Below are positions 43,077-51,358 of a DNA stretch of 64,000 bases, piece by piece; the stretch's first letter is position 1, and every line of letters starts with the position of its first letter. Under the pieces are notes generated by a model, which was given only the letters and a program-made list of their open reading frames with translations, was not told the origin of the DNA and did not search any database. The position numbers were made by a program, and so were the translations under genes. The stretch covers positions 1 to 64,000 of the forward strand of contig CANRBX010000003.1 of NCBI GenBank assembly GCA_947628955.1, in the 5' to 3' direction. Source of the stretch: an uncultured Lachnospiraceae bacterium. GTDB taxonomy: Bacteria; Bacillota; Clostridia; Lachnospirales; Lachnospiraceae.

Positions 43077-44429
43077 ATGGCAAAAAACGATATGACAAGC
43101 GGAAGGATCTGGGAGCAGATTGTGAGATTTGCCCTGCCGATCATGGGAGGCATTTTTCTGCAGATGCTTTACAGCACGGTGGATGGGATTGTGGTCGGCA
43201 ATTTTGTAAGCGAGGCCGCGCTTGGCGCCGTGAACACGGCGGGAACCTTCGGAAACCTGCTGCTTGCGGTTGCGAACGGCCTTTCGGGCGGCGGAAGTGT
43301 ATACATTGCGCAGCTGTACGGGGCGCGGGAGCGCCGGCAGATGAAATGCGCCGTGTCAACCATGCTGCTTCTGATGATCGGGCTTGGCCTTGCATTTACA
43401 GCGGCGGGGGAGCTGGCAGCGGGCGGGGTGCTGACACACATTCTCGCCGTCCCGGAGGATGCGTACGGTTACGCCCTTTTCTATCTGCGCGTGTTTCTCA
43501 TGGGGCTGACGTTTCAGTTTCTCTACAATACATTTGCGGCAATTCTGCGTGCGGTCGGGGACTCTGCGGCTACCATGCTGTTTTTGATTCTCTCGTCTGT
43601 GGTGAATATTGTGCTGGATCTCGTTTTCGTAGCGGTGTTTCACTGGGGCGTTGCGGGCGCCGCGGCCGCGACCGTGATTGCGCAGGCGCTCTCCGTGCTG
43701 GCCTGCATGCTTTATATCCGAAAAAAACAGCCTCTGCTCACCGTGCCGCAGGGCGAGTGGCTGTTTGACCGTTCGATCTGCGTCGTTCTATTGAAGACAG
43801 GACTTCCGATGTCGTTTCAGAATGTGATTTCGAACATGGGAACACTTTCGATCCAGAGGCTGACGAACCGTTACGGTTCGACATTCATGGCCGGAGTCGC
43901 GGCGGCGGGCAAATTTGACATGTACGCATCGGTGCCGATCATGAGTTTTTCACAGGCAGTGTTCGTGTTTACAGGGCAGAACGTCGGGGCCGGCGATTAT
44001 GGAAGAGTGCGCCGCGGCTGTCTGTGCGGACTGGCAATGTCGTTTGCGGGGGCCATTGTCATGGGAACGTGTTTCTGGTTCCTCGGGGAAGGATTTGTCC
44101 GCATGTTCGGATGCGAGGGCGCGGCCGTGGAGGCGGGCACACAGTACCTGCATTTCCTGGCATTTGCCCTGCTGTTTGCGCCGGCTCTTTTCGTCACGCG
44201 CAGCATGATGCAGGGCGCCGGCGATGTGTTTGCGCCGACCGTCATCACATTTATAGCGCTGGGGCTGCGCGTGTTTTCCGCGTATGCGATGGCGGCGACT
44301 TCGATCGGACAGAGGGCTGTCTGGTATTCGATCGGCGTCGATTTCTCAAGCTGTTCGATCATGCTCGTTTCCTGGCTGATGACGGGCCGCTGGAAACGGA
44401 AAGCTCTTGTGAAAAAAGAGGCGTCATAA
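43077..44429 (+). CDS. MATE-family efflux transporter
   Basis: A 450-residue multidrug-and-toxin extrusion protein with twelve helices in two MatE domains. Typical elements are MLYSTVDGIVVGNFVSEAALGAVNTAG near the N-terminus and GRVRRGCLCGLAMSF plus FTGQNVGAGDY in the second half. It would exchange cations (Na+ or H+) for an organic compound. AAGGAAGGAC lies before ATG 43077. It is followed after about 60 bases by the isomerase-like gene. Confidence 0.94.
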   Translation: MAKNDMTSGRIWEQIVRFALPIMGGIFLQMLYSTVDGIVVGNFVSEAALGAVNTAGTFGNLLLAVANGLSGGGSVYIAQLYGARERRQMKCAVSTMLLLMIGLGLAFTAAGELAAGGVLTHILAVPEDAYGYALFYLRVFLMGLTFQFLYNTFAAILRAVGDSAATMLFLILSSVVNIVLDLVFVAVFHWGVAGAAAATVIAQALSVLACMLYIRKKQPLLTVPQGEWLFDRSICVVLLKTGLPMSFQNVISNMGTLSIQRLTNRYGSTFMAGVAAAGKFDMYASVPIMSFSQAVFVFTGQNVGAGDYGRVRRGCLCGLAMSFAGAIVMGTCFWFLGEGFVRMFGCEGAAVEAGTQYLHFLAFALLFAPALFVTRSMMQGAGDVFAPTVITFIALGLRVFSAYAMAATSIGQRAVWYSIGVDFSSCSIMLVSWLMTGRWKRKALVKKEAS

Positions 44430-44489
44430 TGTGAAAAATGGCTACTTGCTCATGTTTAGCGGGACCCATAATACGAAAGGAGAGACACG

Positions 44490-45467
44490 ATGAAAATTTC
44501 AGCCTTTTACGAAAACATTTTAGAAGGCGCCGGGAACGACGGCCTGGAGATCAGAACGGCCCTGGCCGGCCTGAAACAGGAGGGCATGGAAAAGGTTTAC
44601 ATTTCTTATGACACTCTGAAAAACGACGCAGAGGAAAAGATTGTGAAGATACTGCGGGAGCTGGGCCTGGGCGTGGAAGGAATCTACGGATTTTTCAGAT
44701 TTGAGCAGTTCCCGACGGATGACAGCTACCGGGGCATGATCGACCTTGCCGTGAAATTGAATGCCGGGAATGTGCTGCTGGTGCCCGGCCTTATCGCGGA
44801 GGATGCCCAGGAGAAGCGCGCACAGCTTCTGGAAAATATGTGGACAGGCCTGAGAAATGCGGTTCAATATGGGAAAAAACAGGGAATCGCCGTCTCGATT
44901 GAAGACTTTGACGGGCTTGACGCGCCATACTGCAGCATAAAGGGTACAGCAGAATTCCTGGACAATGTGCAGGGATTGCAGCTCAGCTTTGATACGGGAA
45001 ATTTTGTGATGTATCATGAGGACGAGCTGGAAGCTCTCGAATTGTTTAAAGATAAAATCTGTACCGTTCACATGAAGGATCGGTGCCGTGAGAACGACCT
45101 TGTCAGAAAAACGAACCTGTCCTGTGGACGAAACCGCAAAGCGACCGAACCCCCTGCAGTGTCCGATTTTGTGCAGCCTGACGGGGCAGGTGGGACTCAA
45201 TCGTGCAGCGAAAAAGAGTCTCCGTTTACGGTATGCGCGGACAGTAAAAAGGAACTTCCGTTTACGATATGTGCGGACGGTGAAAAAGTATGTACCGTTC
45301 CGGTCGGGAGCGGATTTATACATATGAAAGAAATCCTGACAAGGCTAAAAAAACAGGGGTATGACGGCGGGCTGATTGCAGAACTGTACGGACATCCGGC
45401 GGAAAATATGTATCATGGGATCAGGGATTCAGTGAGATGGCTCGGAGAGACATGGGCCGCAGTCTGA
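44490..45467 (+). CDS. Sugar-phosphate isomerase/epimerase-like TIM-barrel protein with internal insert
   Basis: An AP-endonuclease-2/xylose-isomerase-like barrel. Metal-binding positions appear in VSIEDFDG (Glu), LSFDTGNF (Asp), VHMKD (His) and the C-terminal IAELYGHP (Glu). Between VHMKDRC and GSGFIHMKEIL there is an insert of about 60 residues not expected in the family, ending in 36-base repeats that encode SKKELPFTICAD-type units. AAAGGAG precedes ATG 44490. Substrate unknown; a role with the nearby sugar-acid genes is possible. Confidence 0.85.
   Translation: MKISAFYENILEGAGNDGLEIRTALAGLKQEGMEKVYISYDTLKNDAEEKIVKILRELGLGVEGIYGFFRFEQFPTDDSYRGMIDLAVKLNAGNVLLVPGLIAEDAQEKRAQLLENMWTGLRNAVQYGKKQGIAVSIEDFDGLDAPYCSIKGTAEFLDNVQGLQLSFDTGNFVMYHEDELEALELFKDKICTVHMKDRCRENDLVRKTNLSCGRNRKATEPPAVSDFVQPDGAGGTQSCSEKESPFTVCADSKKELPFTICADGEKVCTVPVGSGFIHMKEILTRLKKQGYDGGLIAELYGHPAENMYHGIRDSVRWLGETWAAV
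45207..45290 (+). repeat. In-frame 36-bp repeat inside the isomerase-like gene
   Basis: Two full units (45207-45242 and 45243-45278) encode SEKESPFTVCAD and SKKELPFTICAD, with a third beginning GEKV. The original family sequence probably had a single CADG-containing loop here, which was duplicated. Confidence 0.75.
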
Positions 45468-45468
45468 A

Positions 45469-45514
45469 AGAAGATCTGAGTGTGTGAAAGAAAGTCTGTA
45501 AATTCAGATCTTCT
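45469..45514 (+). terminator. Hairpin after the isomerase-like gene
   Basis: AGAAGATCTGA (45469-45479) and TCAGATCTTCT (45504-45514) are perfectly complementary over 11 bases, overlapping the end of the gene. The T-run after it is poor (ATGATAATT), so it may stabilise RNA rather than end transcription. Confidence 0.5.
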
Positions 45515-45695
45515 ATGATAATTGCTGGGGCTGTAAGTTCATAGACTTCGCAGAGTCTGAGCTCTGAGCTCCGCTTTGGTTAGCGTTAAACGAGCGCTTC
45601 TGCTACTCAGCATCTCTCTTTTACTTTGCTCTCATGTTTGAGCAGAAAACTATTTGTTAAGCGAAGTGCATAATTTTTAATAAGTTTTGATTTTA

Positions 45696-45747
45696 GAGGG
45701 CATTCCCAAGGCCATTTGAAATGACTGGGAGGATGCCCTCTTTTTTT
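45696..45747 (+). terminator. Strong Rho-independent terminator in front of the glycan locus
   Basis: GAGGGCATTCCCA pairs with TGGGAGGATGCCCTC, followed by seven T residues. It sits 660 bases before loaP. It either ends the upstream transcript or, if the locus promoter is further upstream, acts as a regulated leader terminator. Confidence 0.8.
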
Positions 45748-46214
45748 GCATGAATTTTGATTTTGCAAAAAGGCATGGAAGTTTATCTGCCTTGATAAAT
45801 ACCCGGATATTCCTGCCGAATCAGTTTATCGTACAATTCTTTTTCTTATATCTCCTTATTCTGAATTTATCCCATCACTTTTATGCAACATTTATATGCA
45901 GATTTGAGACGCAAAAAGACCCTGTTGGAGCCTAAAAAGTGGTCACACTTGGAATCTCCGCGCAATGCGGTGGGACTTTTCTGGCGGTGGATAACTTGCC
46001 ACGAAACGTGGCAGTCTGCCAAAAACCACAGAGCACAGGGATTGTAAGATTGAAATTCACAGATTCCGGAGACCGCAGACTCCTAAGACTGTAGACTCTG
46101 AAAACTATTGATTTTAGACAAACCCGGGAGGGGAAGCATGGGCCCGGAGGCAATGCTTCCCCGAACGGCGTCACAGCAGCGTTTTCATCCGGGCTGTCCT
46201 TGGGGACAGCCTGG
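45748..46214 (+). other. Gene-free leader region of the glycan locus
   Basis: No convincing gene is seen; the 61-codon ORF at 45750 lacks a ribosome site. The stretch is AT-rich to about 45930, then contains a perfect hairpin TGCCACG-AAA-CGTGGCA (45997-46013) and imperfect repeats around AGACTC (46075-46100). It probably holds the locus promoter and a long untranslated leader. Confidence 0.4.
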
Positions 46215-46355
46215 AATGGCGAAGCTATGCCCTGCTGACGGAGCTTGGGCAAACTACGATGGCAAAGCAAGGTTCTGTCGGCAGTATCCAGGCAAACCAG
46301 AATGGCAAGACCTATATCCTGCTGGCAGCACATGGGCAAATCAGAATGATAATGC
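46215..46355 (+). repeat. About 43-bp tandem repeat in the loaP leader
   Basis: ATGGCAAAG...TATCCTGCTGGCAG...CATGGGCAAA recurs three times plus a partial copy: ATGGC anchors are at 46216, 46259 and 46302 and a diverged ATGAT at 46346 (43, 43 and 44 bases). It ends about 50 bases before the loaP start codon. Confidence 0.75.
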
Positions 46356-46406
46356 TGCAGGTTCTGCAGGCTTGAATTACGAGGCATACGGAAAGGGGCT
46401 GTTTGG

Positions 46407-47498
46407 ATGCTGCGCTGGTATATCATGCAGACTTATACCGGACAGGAGGAAAAGCTGGTGGAGATGGTTCGCCGTGTTGTCCCCCGGGAATTCTACGACG
46501 ACTGCTTCGTTATTTACCATGAGCAGCTCTGGAAGCGCCACCAGGAAAATCAGATCCATATCCGTAGGGTCTTCCCGGGGTATGTGTTCATCACATCCGG
46601 GGATCCGGAGGGGCTGTTCCTCTGCCTGAAAAAGGTTCCGGCCATGTCGAAGCTGCTGGCAGACGGGATACCGGCAGACAGCGGGCTTACATTCCTTCCG
46701 ATGTATCCGGATGAGGCCGCTTTTCTGGGCAGCCTTCTGGACGAGGACCACATCATCCGGCTGTCTTACGTGGCGACGGATGGGAAGGACCATGTCACAT
46801 ATATTTCCGGGCCATTGAAATCATGTGTTTCAGGACATTCAAAGATTGATAGTTCCGAACATCTGGATAAATGTCGCTTCGGGCCTTCAAAGGAAGTTCC
46901 TTCCAGTCCTTCGATTTCGGAAGCGGCCCTTTCTGAACAGTTAACACCAGACAGCAGAAATACTGCAAACCCACCGGTAAGTTACCGGTTCCGGAAGCGT
47001 TACGCAGTGATCAGGGTACTGCTTTCCGGGGAGGAAAAGGAGATCCGTTTGGGGATCATCCTGAATGATGACATCCGCAGGGAGCTTTCCTATGGGAAAG
47101 TTGAGGCGCCGATGAAAATGCCGGAAAAATACCGGGTGCCGGAAATGGCCAGGACTGGCGTGGCCTGTCCTGATGGAAACACAGGCCTTGATAACAGGGC
47201 TTTCCTAGTTGGAGCGGCTGGTACTGCCAGGACTGGCAATGAAAAGTCTTTGCCTGTCGGAACAGGATTTTCCCAGAAAGAAAGCCCGCAGGGGAGCTTG
47301 CAGGATACGTCGGAGGATACGATACGGTGCCTGCCAGAGTTTGTTCCGGGAGATGCTGTGACCGTATCGGAAGGGAGCCTTGCCGGACTTCCGGCAGTCG
47401 TCTGCAGGGTGGGAAAGCAGAAAGCAAGGATCAAAGTATATCTGTTTGGACGGAATCTGGAAATGGAGGTACCGCTCAGCAGTCTGAAGAAGGTTTAG
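46407..47498 (+). CDS. loaP: LoaP-type NusG paralogue (processive antiterminator) with interrupted KOW and a second KOW domain
   Basis: Residues 1-110 match the NusG N-terminal domain as found in LoaP (MLRWYIMQTYTGQEEKLVEMVRRVV ... RRVFPGYVFITSGDPEGLFLCLKKVP), which binds RNA polymerase and lets it read through terminators in long biosynthetic operons. A first KOW domain starts at YISGPLKS and resumes at RKRYAVIRVLLSGEEKEIRLGII, interrupted by about 45 low-complexity residues (SSEHLDKCRFGPSKEVPSSPSI...). After a linker rich in Gly/Ser/Pro comes a second KOW (EFVPGDAVTVSEGSLAGLPAVVCRVGKQKARIKVYLFGRNLEMEVP). LoaP proteins are normally about 170-190 residues; this is 363. It is the first gene of the glycan locus, with GGAAAGGGG nine bases before ATG. 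Confidence 0.85.
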   Translation: MLRWYIMQTYTGQEEKLVEMVRRVVPREFYDDCFVIYHEQLWKRHQENQIHIRRVFPGYVFITSGDPEGLFLCLKKVPAMSKLLADGIPADSGLTFLPMYPDEAAFLGSLLDEDHIIRLSYVATDGKDHVTYISGPLKSCVSGHSKIDSSEHLDKCRFGPSKEVPSSPSISEAALSEQLTPDSRNTANPPVSYRFRKRYAVIRVLLSGEEKEIRLGIILNDDIRRELSYGKVEAPMKMPEKYRVPEMARTGVACPDGNTGLDNRAFLVGAAGTARTGNEKSLPVGTGFSQKESPQGSLQDTSEDTIRCLPEFVPGDAVTVSEGSLAGLPAVVCRVGKQKARIKVYLFGRNLEMEVPLSSLKKV

Positions 47499-47530
47499 GG
47501 AAGTGCGTTTCATGAACGGCTTCCCTTTTT
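47497..47530 (+). terminator. Intrinsic terminator-like hairpin directly after loaP
   Basis: AGGGAAG pairs with CTTCCCT, and an inner CGTT pairs with AACG around TCATG; TTTTT follows. It begins within the loaP stop codon and precedes the whole biosynthetic operon, the position expected for a terminator that LoaP overrides. Confidence 0.65.
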
Positions 47531-47681
47531 ATATATGGAGAGAGTATATGCTGTTTTCCCGAGCCGGGTTTCTCAGAGGGGGAAGACCTCTGAAACCGGA
47601 AATGAAATGGACGCAGGAAATCCGGGATAGATATACGATATACAGCCAGGCTGAAAACAAAACAGATACAGAGGAAAGGAC

Positions 47682-48953
47682 ATGCAGACAGAAGCATTTG
47701 AGAAGAAGGTATGGCTCTCATCCCCGACGATGCATGGGGATGAGCTCCGGTATGTAACGGAGGCCATAGAGACAAACTGGGTCAGCACCGTGGGGGAGAA
47801 CCTGACGGAGCTGGAGAGACTGGCCTGCGGATACACGGGCTGCGGGAATGCGGTGGCCCTGTCATCCGGGACTGCTGCACTCCACCTGGCCGTGAAGCTG
47901 GCCGGGGAGAGGCTTTACGGACAACCAAGGGCAGGCCATGGGACACTGGAGGGCCGCAGGGTCTTCTGCTCGGATATGACATTTGACGCCACGGTAAACC
48001 CGGTGGCTTACGAGGGCGGAGAGGCAGTCTTCATTGACTCAGAATACGAGACCTGGAACATGGATCCGGAAGCGCTGGAGAAGGCATTTGGGATCTACCC
48101 GGAGGTGAAGCTGGTGGTGCTGGCGAACCTGTACGGGACGCCGGCAAAGCTGGACCAGATCCGGGATATATGCAATGCGCATGGGGCACTGCTGATTGAG
48201 GATGCGGCGGAATCCCTGGGAGCGACGTATAAGGGGATCCAGACAGGGAATTTCGGCGCTTATAACGTGATCTCCTTCAACGGGAACAAGATCATCACCG
48301 GGAGTTCCGGAGGGATGCTGCTGACGGATGACAGGGAGGCAGCGGACAAGGCCCGGAAATGGTCGACGCAGAGCCGGGAAGCGGCGCCGTGGTACCAGCA
48401 TGAGGAGCTGGGGTACAACTACCGGATGAGCAACATCATCGCGGGGATCGTGAGGGGCCAGTTCCCCTATCTGGATGAGCATATCCGGCAGAAGAAAGAG
48501 ATCTACATGAGGTACAGGGAAGGGTTCAGGGATCTGCCGGTACAGATGAACCCGTACATAGAGGGGAGCATGGAACCGAACTTCTGGCTGAGCTGTCTGC
48601 TGATCGACCGGGAAGCGATGTGCCGGCAGGTGAGGGGCGAGAAGGAAGCATTATATATAGAAGAAAAAGGAAAGAGCTGCCCGACGCAGATTTTGGAGAA
48701 GCTGACCTGGTGTAATGCGGAAGGACGCCCGATCTGGAAGCCGATGCATTTGCAGCCAGTGTACCGAATGAACCCGTTCGTCACAAAGGATGGGAGCGGA
48801 AGGGCGAGGTCAAATGCTTATATAAATACAGACGCTGCCGCAGACGTCGGAGCGGATATCTTTGGGCGGGGGCTGTGCCTGCCGAGCGACAACAAGATGA
48901 CCGAAGAGCAGCAGAACAGGGTTATTGATATCGTCCGCGGCTGCTTTCAATGA
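47682..48953 (+). CDS. DegT/DnrJ-family PLP aminotransferase, PglE-like (UDP-4-amino-sugar synthesis)
   Basis: A 423-residue sugar aminotransferase. It opens with WLSSPTMHGDELRYVTEAIETNWVSTVGENL, matching pilin-glycosylation (PglC of Neisseria) and Campylobacter PglE enzymes that convert UDP-4-keto-6-deoxy-GlcNAc into UDP-4-amino-2,4,6-trideoxy-GlcNAc. The PLP lysine is in SFNGNKIITGSSGG, and cofactor contacts are in SSGTAALHLAV and LIEDAAESLGATYKG. GAGGAAAGGAC precedes ATG 47682. With PglD-like acyltransferases (50697, 52250) and a PglC-like transferase (62187) it defines a bacillosamine-type pathway; the PglF-type dehydratase is not in this window. Confidence 0.92.
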   Translation: MQTEAFEKKVWLSSPTMHGDELRYVTEAIETNWVSTVGENLTELERLACGYTGCGNAVALSSGTAALHLAVKLAGERLYGQPRAGHGTLEGRRVFCSDMTFDATVNPVAYEGGEAVFIDSEYETWNMDPEALEKAFGIYPEVKLVVLANLYGTPAKLDQIRDICNAHGALLIEDAAESLGATYKGIQTGNFGAYNVISFNGNKIITGSSGGMLLTDDREAADKARKWSTQSREAAPWYQHEELGYNYRMSNIIAGIVRGQFPYLDEHIRQKKEIYMRYREGFRDLPVQMNPYIEGSMEPNFWLSCLLIDREAMCRQVRGEKEALYIEEKGKSCPTQILEKLTWCNAEGRPIWKPMHLQPVYRMNPFVTKDGSGRARSNAYINTDAAADVGADIFGRGLCLPSDNKMTEEQQNRVIDIVRGCFQ

Positions 48954-49140
48954 TTATCGGAGTAATGGACATGGCATATGCTTCAGATGCTTCTTACACA
49001 GATCAGAATATTTTGGAAGAATTGATTTCATAGGAGTAAACAGATTATGAATGATGGGGCCACGGATAGGAACAGGCGGTATTTCATTGTGGTATTGCCC
49101 CAAAATAGTGTGAGAAATAGAGAGAGTATTTTACGTTAAT

Positions 49141-50691
49141 ATGTGGGATAAGAAGTATAGAGATGAGCTGGCCTGCCGCCGTTCTTCTGCGATGTCAGGC
49201 GGCGGGGAAAAGCGTATCGAAAACCAGCATAAAAAAGGGAAGCTGACGGCCAGAGAACGACTGGACTGTCTTTTTGACAAGGGCTCTTTTGTGGAGATCA
49301 ATACCCTGGTAGAATCTCAGGATTCACACTTCGGAATGGATAAAAAGAGAATACCCGGTGACGGGGTAGTTACCGGCTATGGTACTGTCAATGGCCGTGT
49401 AGTCTATGCATCCGCCCAGGACTTCACTGTGATCGGAGGAACTCTCGGGGAATATCATTCGAAAAAGATCTGCCATATTATGGATATGGCCCTTCAGATG
49501 AAAGCGCCGTATGTCAGCATCAATGATTCCGGCGGGGCCCGCATCGAGGAGGGGATCAGTTCCCTAGATGGCTATAGCGGGATTTTCTACCGGAACACGA
49601 AGGCCTCCGGTATTATCCCGCAGATATCTGTGATCATGGGTCCATGCGCAGGCGGCGCCTGCTATTCGCCGGCCATTACGGACTTTATCTTTATGACGAA
49701 AAGGACGGCCAATATGTTCATCACAGGGCCGGCAGTTGTGAAGGCCGTGGTTGGGGAGGACATCAGTGCGGAAGAACTTGGGGGTGCGGATGTCCATGCC
49801 GCTGAAAGCGGAGTAGTTCATTTTACTTATGATGATGACAAGGCCTGTCTGGATGGGGTGAAAAAACTCCTGTCATATCTGCCAGAAAATTGTGATGAGA
49901 AGCCGCCATTGGTGATAGGCAAGGCCAGGGATGAGTCTTACCGGCTGGAAGAAATCGTACCCGACAACCAGAGAAAATCGTATGACATGAAGGAAGTTAT
50001 CAATGCTTTCGTGGATACGGAGTCTTTCTTTGAGGTTCATGAAGAATTTGCCAGGAATATCATAGTCGGATTCGCCCGGATCGATGGGGAGACGATAGGC
50101 GTCGTAGGAAATAATCCCAAGGGGGGAATGGCAGGTTCTCTGGATATTGATTCTTCTGAAAAAGCCGCGAGGTTTGTCCGTTTCTGTGACTGTTTCAACA
50201 TCCCCCTGCTGACTCTCGTGGATGTACCGGGATTCTTCCCCGGCAGTAAGCAGGAGCATGGGGGAATCATCAGGCGGGGAGCCAAGCTCTTATACGCTTA
50301 TGCGGAAGCAACGGTACCGAAGGTCACCCTGATCCTGCGGAAGGCCTATGGCGGCGCGTATATAGCGATGAACAGCAAAGGAATGGGTGCCGATATCGTA
50401 TTCGCCTGGCCGATTGCCGAGACGGCTGTAATGGGCGCGGAAGGGGCTGTCGGCATCATGTACGGGAAGCAGATCGCGGCCTCCCAGGATCCGGAAACAG
50501 AGAAGAACAGGCTGGTGGCAGAATATGAAGGGCAGTTCATGACGCCATATATTGCGGCTGAACGGGGATACATTGATGAAGTCATCCTTCCGGAAGAAAC
50601 ACGGGGACGGATCCAAAGCGCCTTTGAGGCATTGAAGCTGAAGGACAGACAGGCGGCGGGCTTCCGGGCGCATGGGAATATTCCATTGTAA
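49141..50691 (+). CDS. Acyl-CoA carboxylase, carboxyltransferase (beta) subunit
   Basis: A 516-residue biotin-dependent carboxyltransferase of the PccB/MmdA/AccD group, which carboxylates acetyl- or propionyl-CoA to (methyl)malonyl-CoA. Both crotonase-fold halves are visible, with oxyanion elements GGARIEEGISSLDGYSGIF and GPCAGGACYSPAITDF in the first, and PGFFPGSKQEHGGIIRRGAKLLYAYAEATVPKV...KAYGGAYIAMNSKGMGAD in the second. Biotin carrier and biotin carboxylase genes are absent here and must be supplied in trans. It is out of place in a glycan locus unless it feeds the malonyl transacylase downstream. The ribosome site is weak (GAGAGAG far upstream). A 187-base gap before it contains a long-range GGGGC/GCCCC pairing. 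Confidence 0.93.
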   Translation: MWDKKYRDELACRRSSAMSGGGEKRIENQHKKGKLTARERLDCLFDKGSFVEINTLVESQDSHFGMDKKRIPGDGVVTGYGTVNGRVVYASAQDFTVIGGTLGEYHSKKICHIMDMALQMKAPYVSINDSGGARIEEGISSLDGYSGIFYRNTKASGIIPQISVIMGPCAGGACYSPAITDFIFMTKRTANMFITGPAVVKAVVGEDISAEELGGADVHAAESGVVHFTYDDDKACLDGVKKLLSYLPENCDEKPPLVIGKARDESYRLEEIVPDNQRKSYDMKEVINAFVDTESFFEVHEEFARNIIVGFARIDGETIGVVGNNPKGGMAGSLDIDSSEKAARFVRFCDCFNIPLLTLVDVPGFFPGSKQEHGGIIRRGAKLLYAYAEATVPKVTLILRKAYGGAYIAMNSKGMGADIVFAWPIAETAVMGAEGAVGIMYGKQIAASQDPETEKNRLVAEYEGQFMTPYIAAERGYIDEVILPEETRGRIQSAFEALKLKDRQAAGFRAHGNIPL

Positions 50692-50696
50692 GGAAG

Positions 50697-51341
50697 ATGA
50701 AAATGAAAAACATTGTGATTATTGGTGCCGGAGACCTGGGAAAAGAGATTGTCTGGCTGATTGAGGATATCAATAAAAGGAGGCCTACATACCTGATCCT
50801 TGGATTCCTGGATGATGAAATAGCTAAGAATCAGAAAGAGTTTTATGGGTATAAGGTTCTTGGGCCAGTGGACCGGCTGGATGAATTGACTGTGCCATTC
50901 AGTGGAGTCATGGCGTTTCAGGACGGCAGCGTCCGCAGAAGGATTGCTGAGTCGCACCCAAAAGTGGCGAACTGGGAGACAATTATCCACCCGACAGCTG
51001 TGATTGCGGATTCAAGTAAGATTGGGAAAGGAAGCATTTTTTTCCCGCAGACAACTGTTTCAGTAGATAGTCAGCTGGGAAAGTTTGGATTGTATTATAT
51101 TCACTCGACGGTCTGCAATGACTGCAGTGTTGGAAATTATGTTTCAGTGATGACCGGGGCATCAATTCTTGAACATGCGAAGGTCGGAGATGGATGTTTC
51201 CTTGCGGCAGGCAGCTGTGTATATCCGCACAGGCAAGTTGGCAAGGAAGTAAAAGCAGGAGTTGAGGCAACAATTTCCCGGGATTGCAGTGACGGCGCGG
51301 AAGTCAATGAGAAGGGATCGGGCTTTTTCTTATTCAAGTAG
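50697..51341 (+). CDS. PglD/NeuD-like sugar acyltransferase with the catalytic histidine replaced
   Basis: A 214-residue protein with an N-terminal Rossmann-like half (KNIVIIGAGDLGKEIVWLIEDIN, FLDDEI) and a C-terminal left-handed beta-helix of hexapeptide repeats. The family N- or O-acylates UDP-amino sugars from acyl-CoA. The active-site histidine of PglD lies in an E/N-H-D-C-x-I-G segment; here the matching segment is VCNDCSVGNYV, with Asn in place of His. It may be inactive, structural, or use another donor such as acyl-ACP. It sits between the carboxylase and fabD genes with gaps of only 5 and 17 bases, so co-translation is likely. Confidence 0.83.
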   Translation: MKMKNIVIIGAGDLGKEIVWLIEDINKRRPTYLILGFLDDEIAKNQKEFYGYKVLGPVDRLDELTVPFSGVMAFQDGSVRRRIAESHPKVANWETIIHPTAVIADSSKIGKGSIFFPQTTVSVDSQLGKFGLYYIHSTVCNDCSVGNYVSVMTGASILEHAKVGDGCFLAAGSCVYPHRQVGKEVKAGVEATISRDCSDGAEVNEKGSGFFLFK

Positions 51342-51358
51342 ACAGAAAAGGAGAAATC

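Noticed and set aside
42908-43768. 286-codon ORF overlapping the MATE gene
   Set aside because: Out-of-frame shadow, Cys/Gly/Arg-rich; the MATE frame has twelve helices.
45750-45935. 61-codon ORF in the glycan-locus leader
   Set aside because: No ribosome site, AT-rich, no family resemblance.
47503-47757. 84-codon ORF after loaP
   Set aside because: It overlaps the terminator hairpin and the aminotransferase start and has no recognisable domain.
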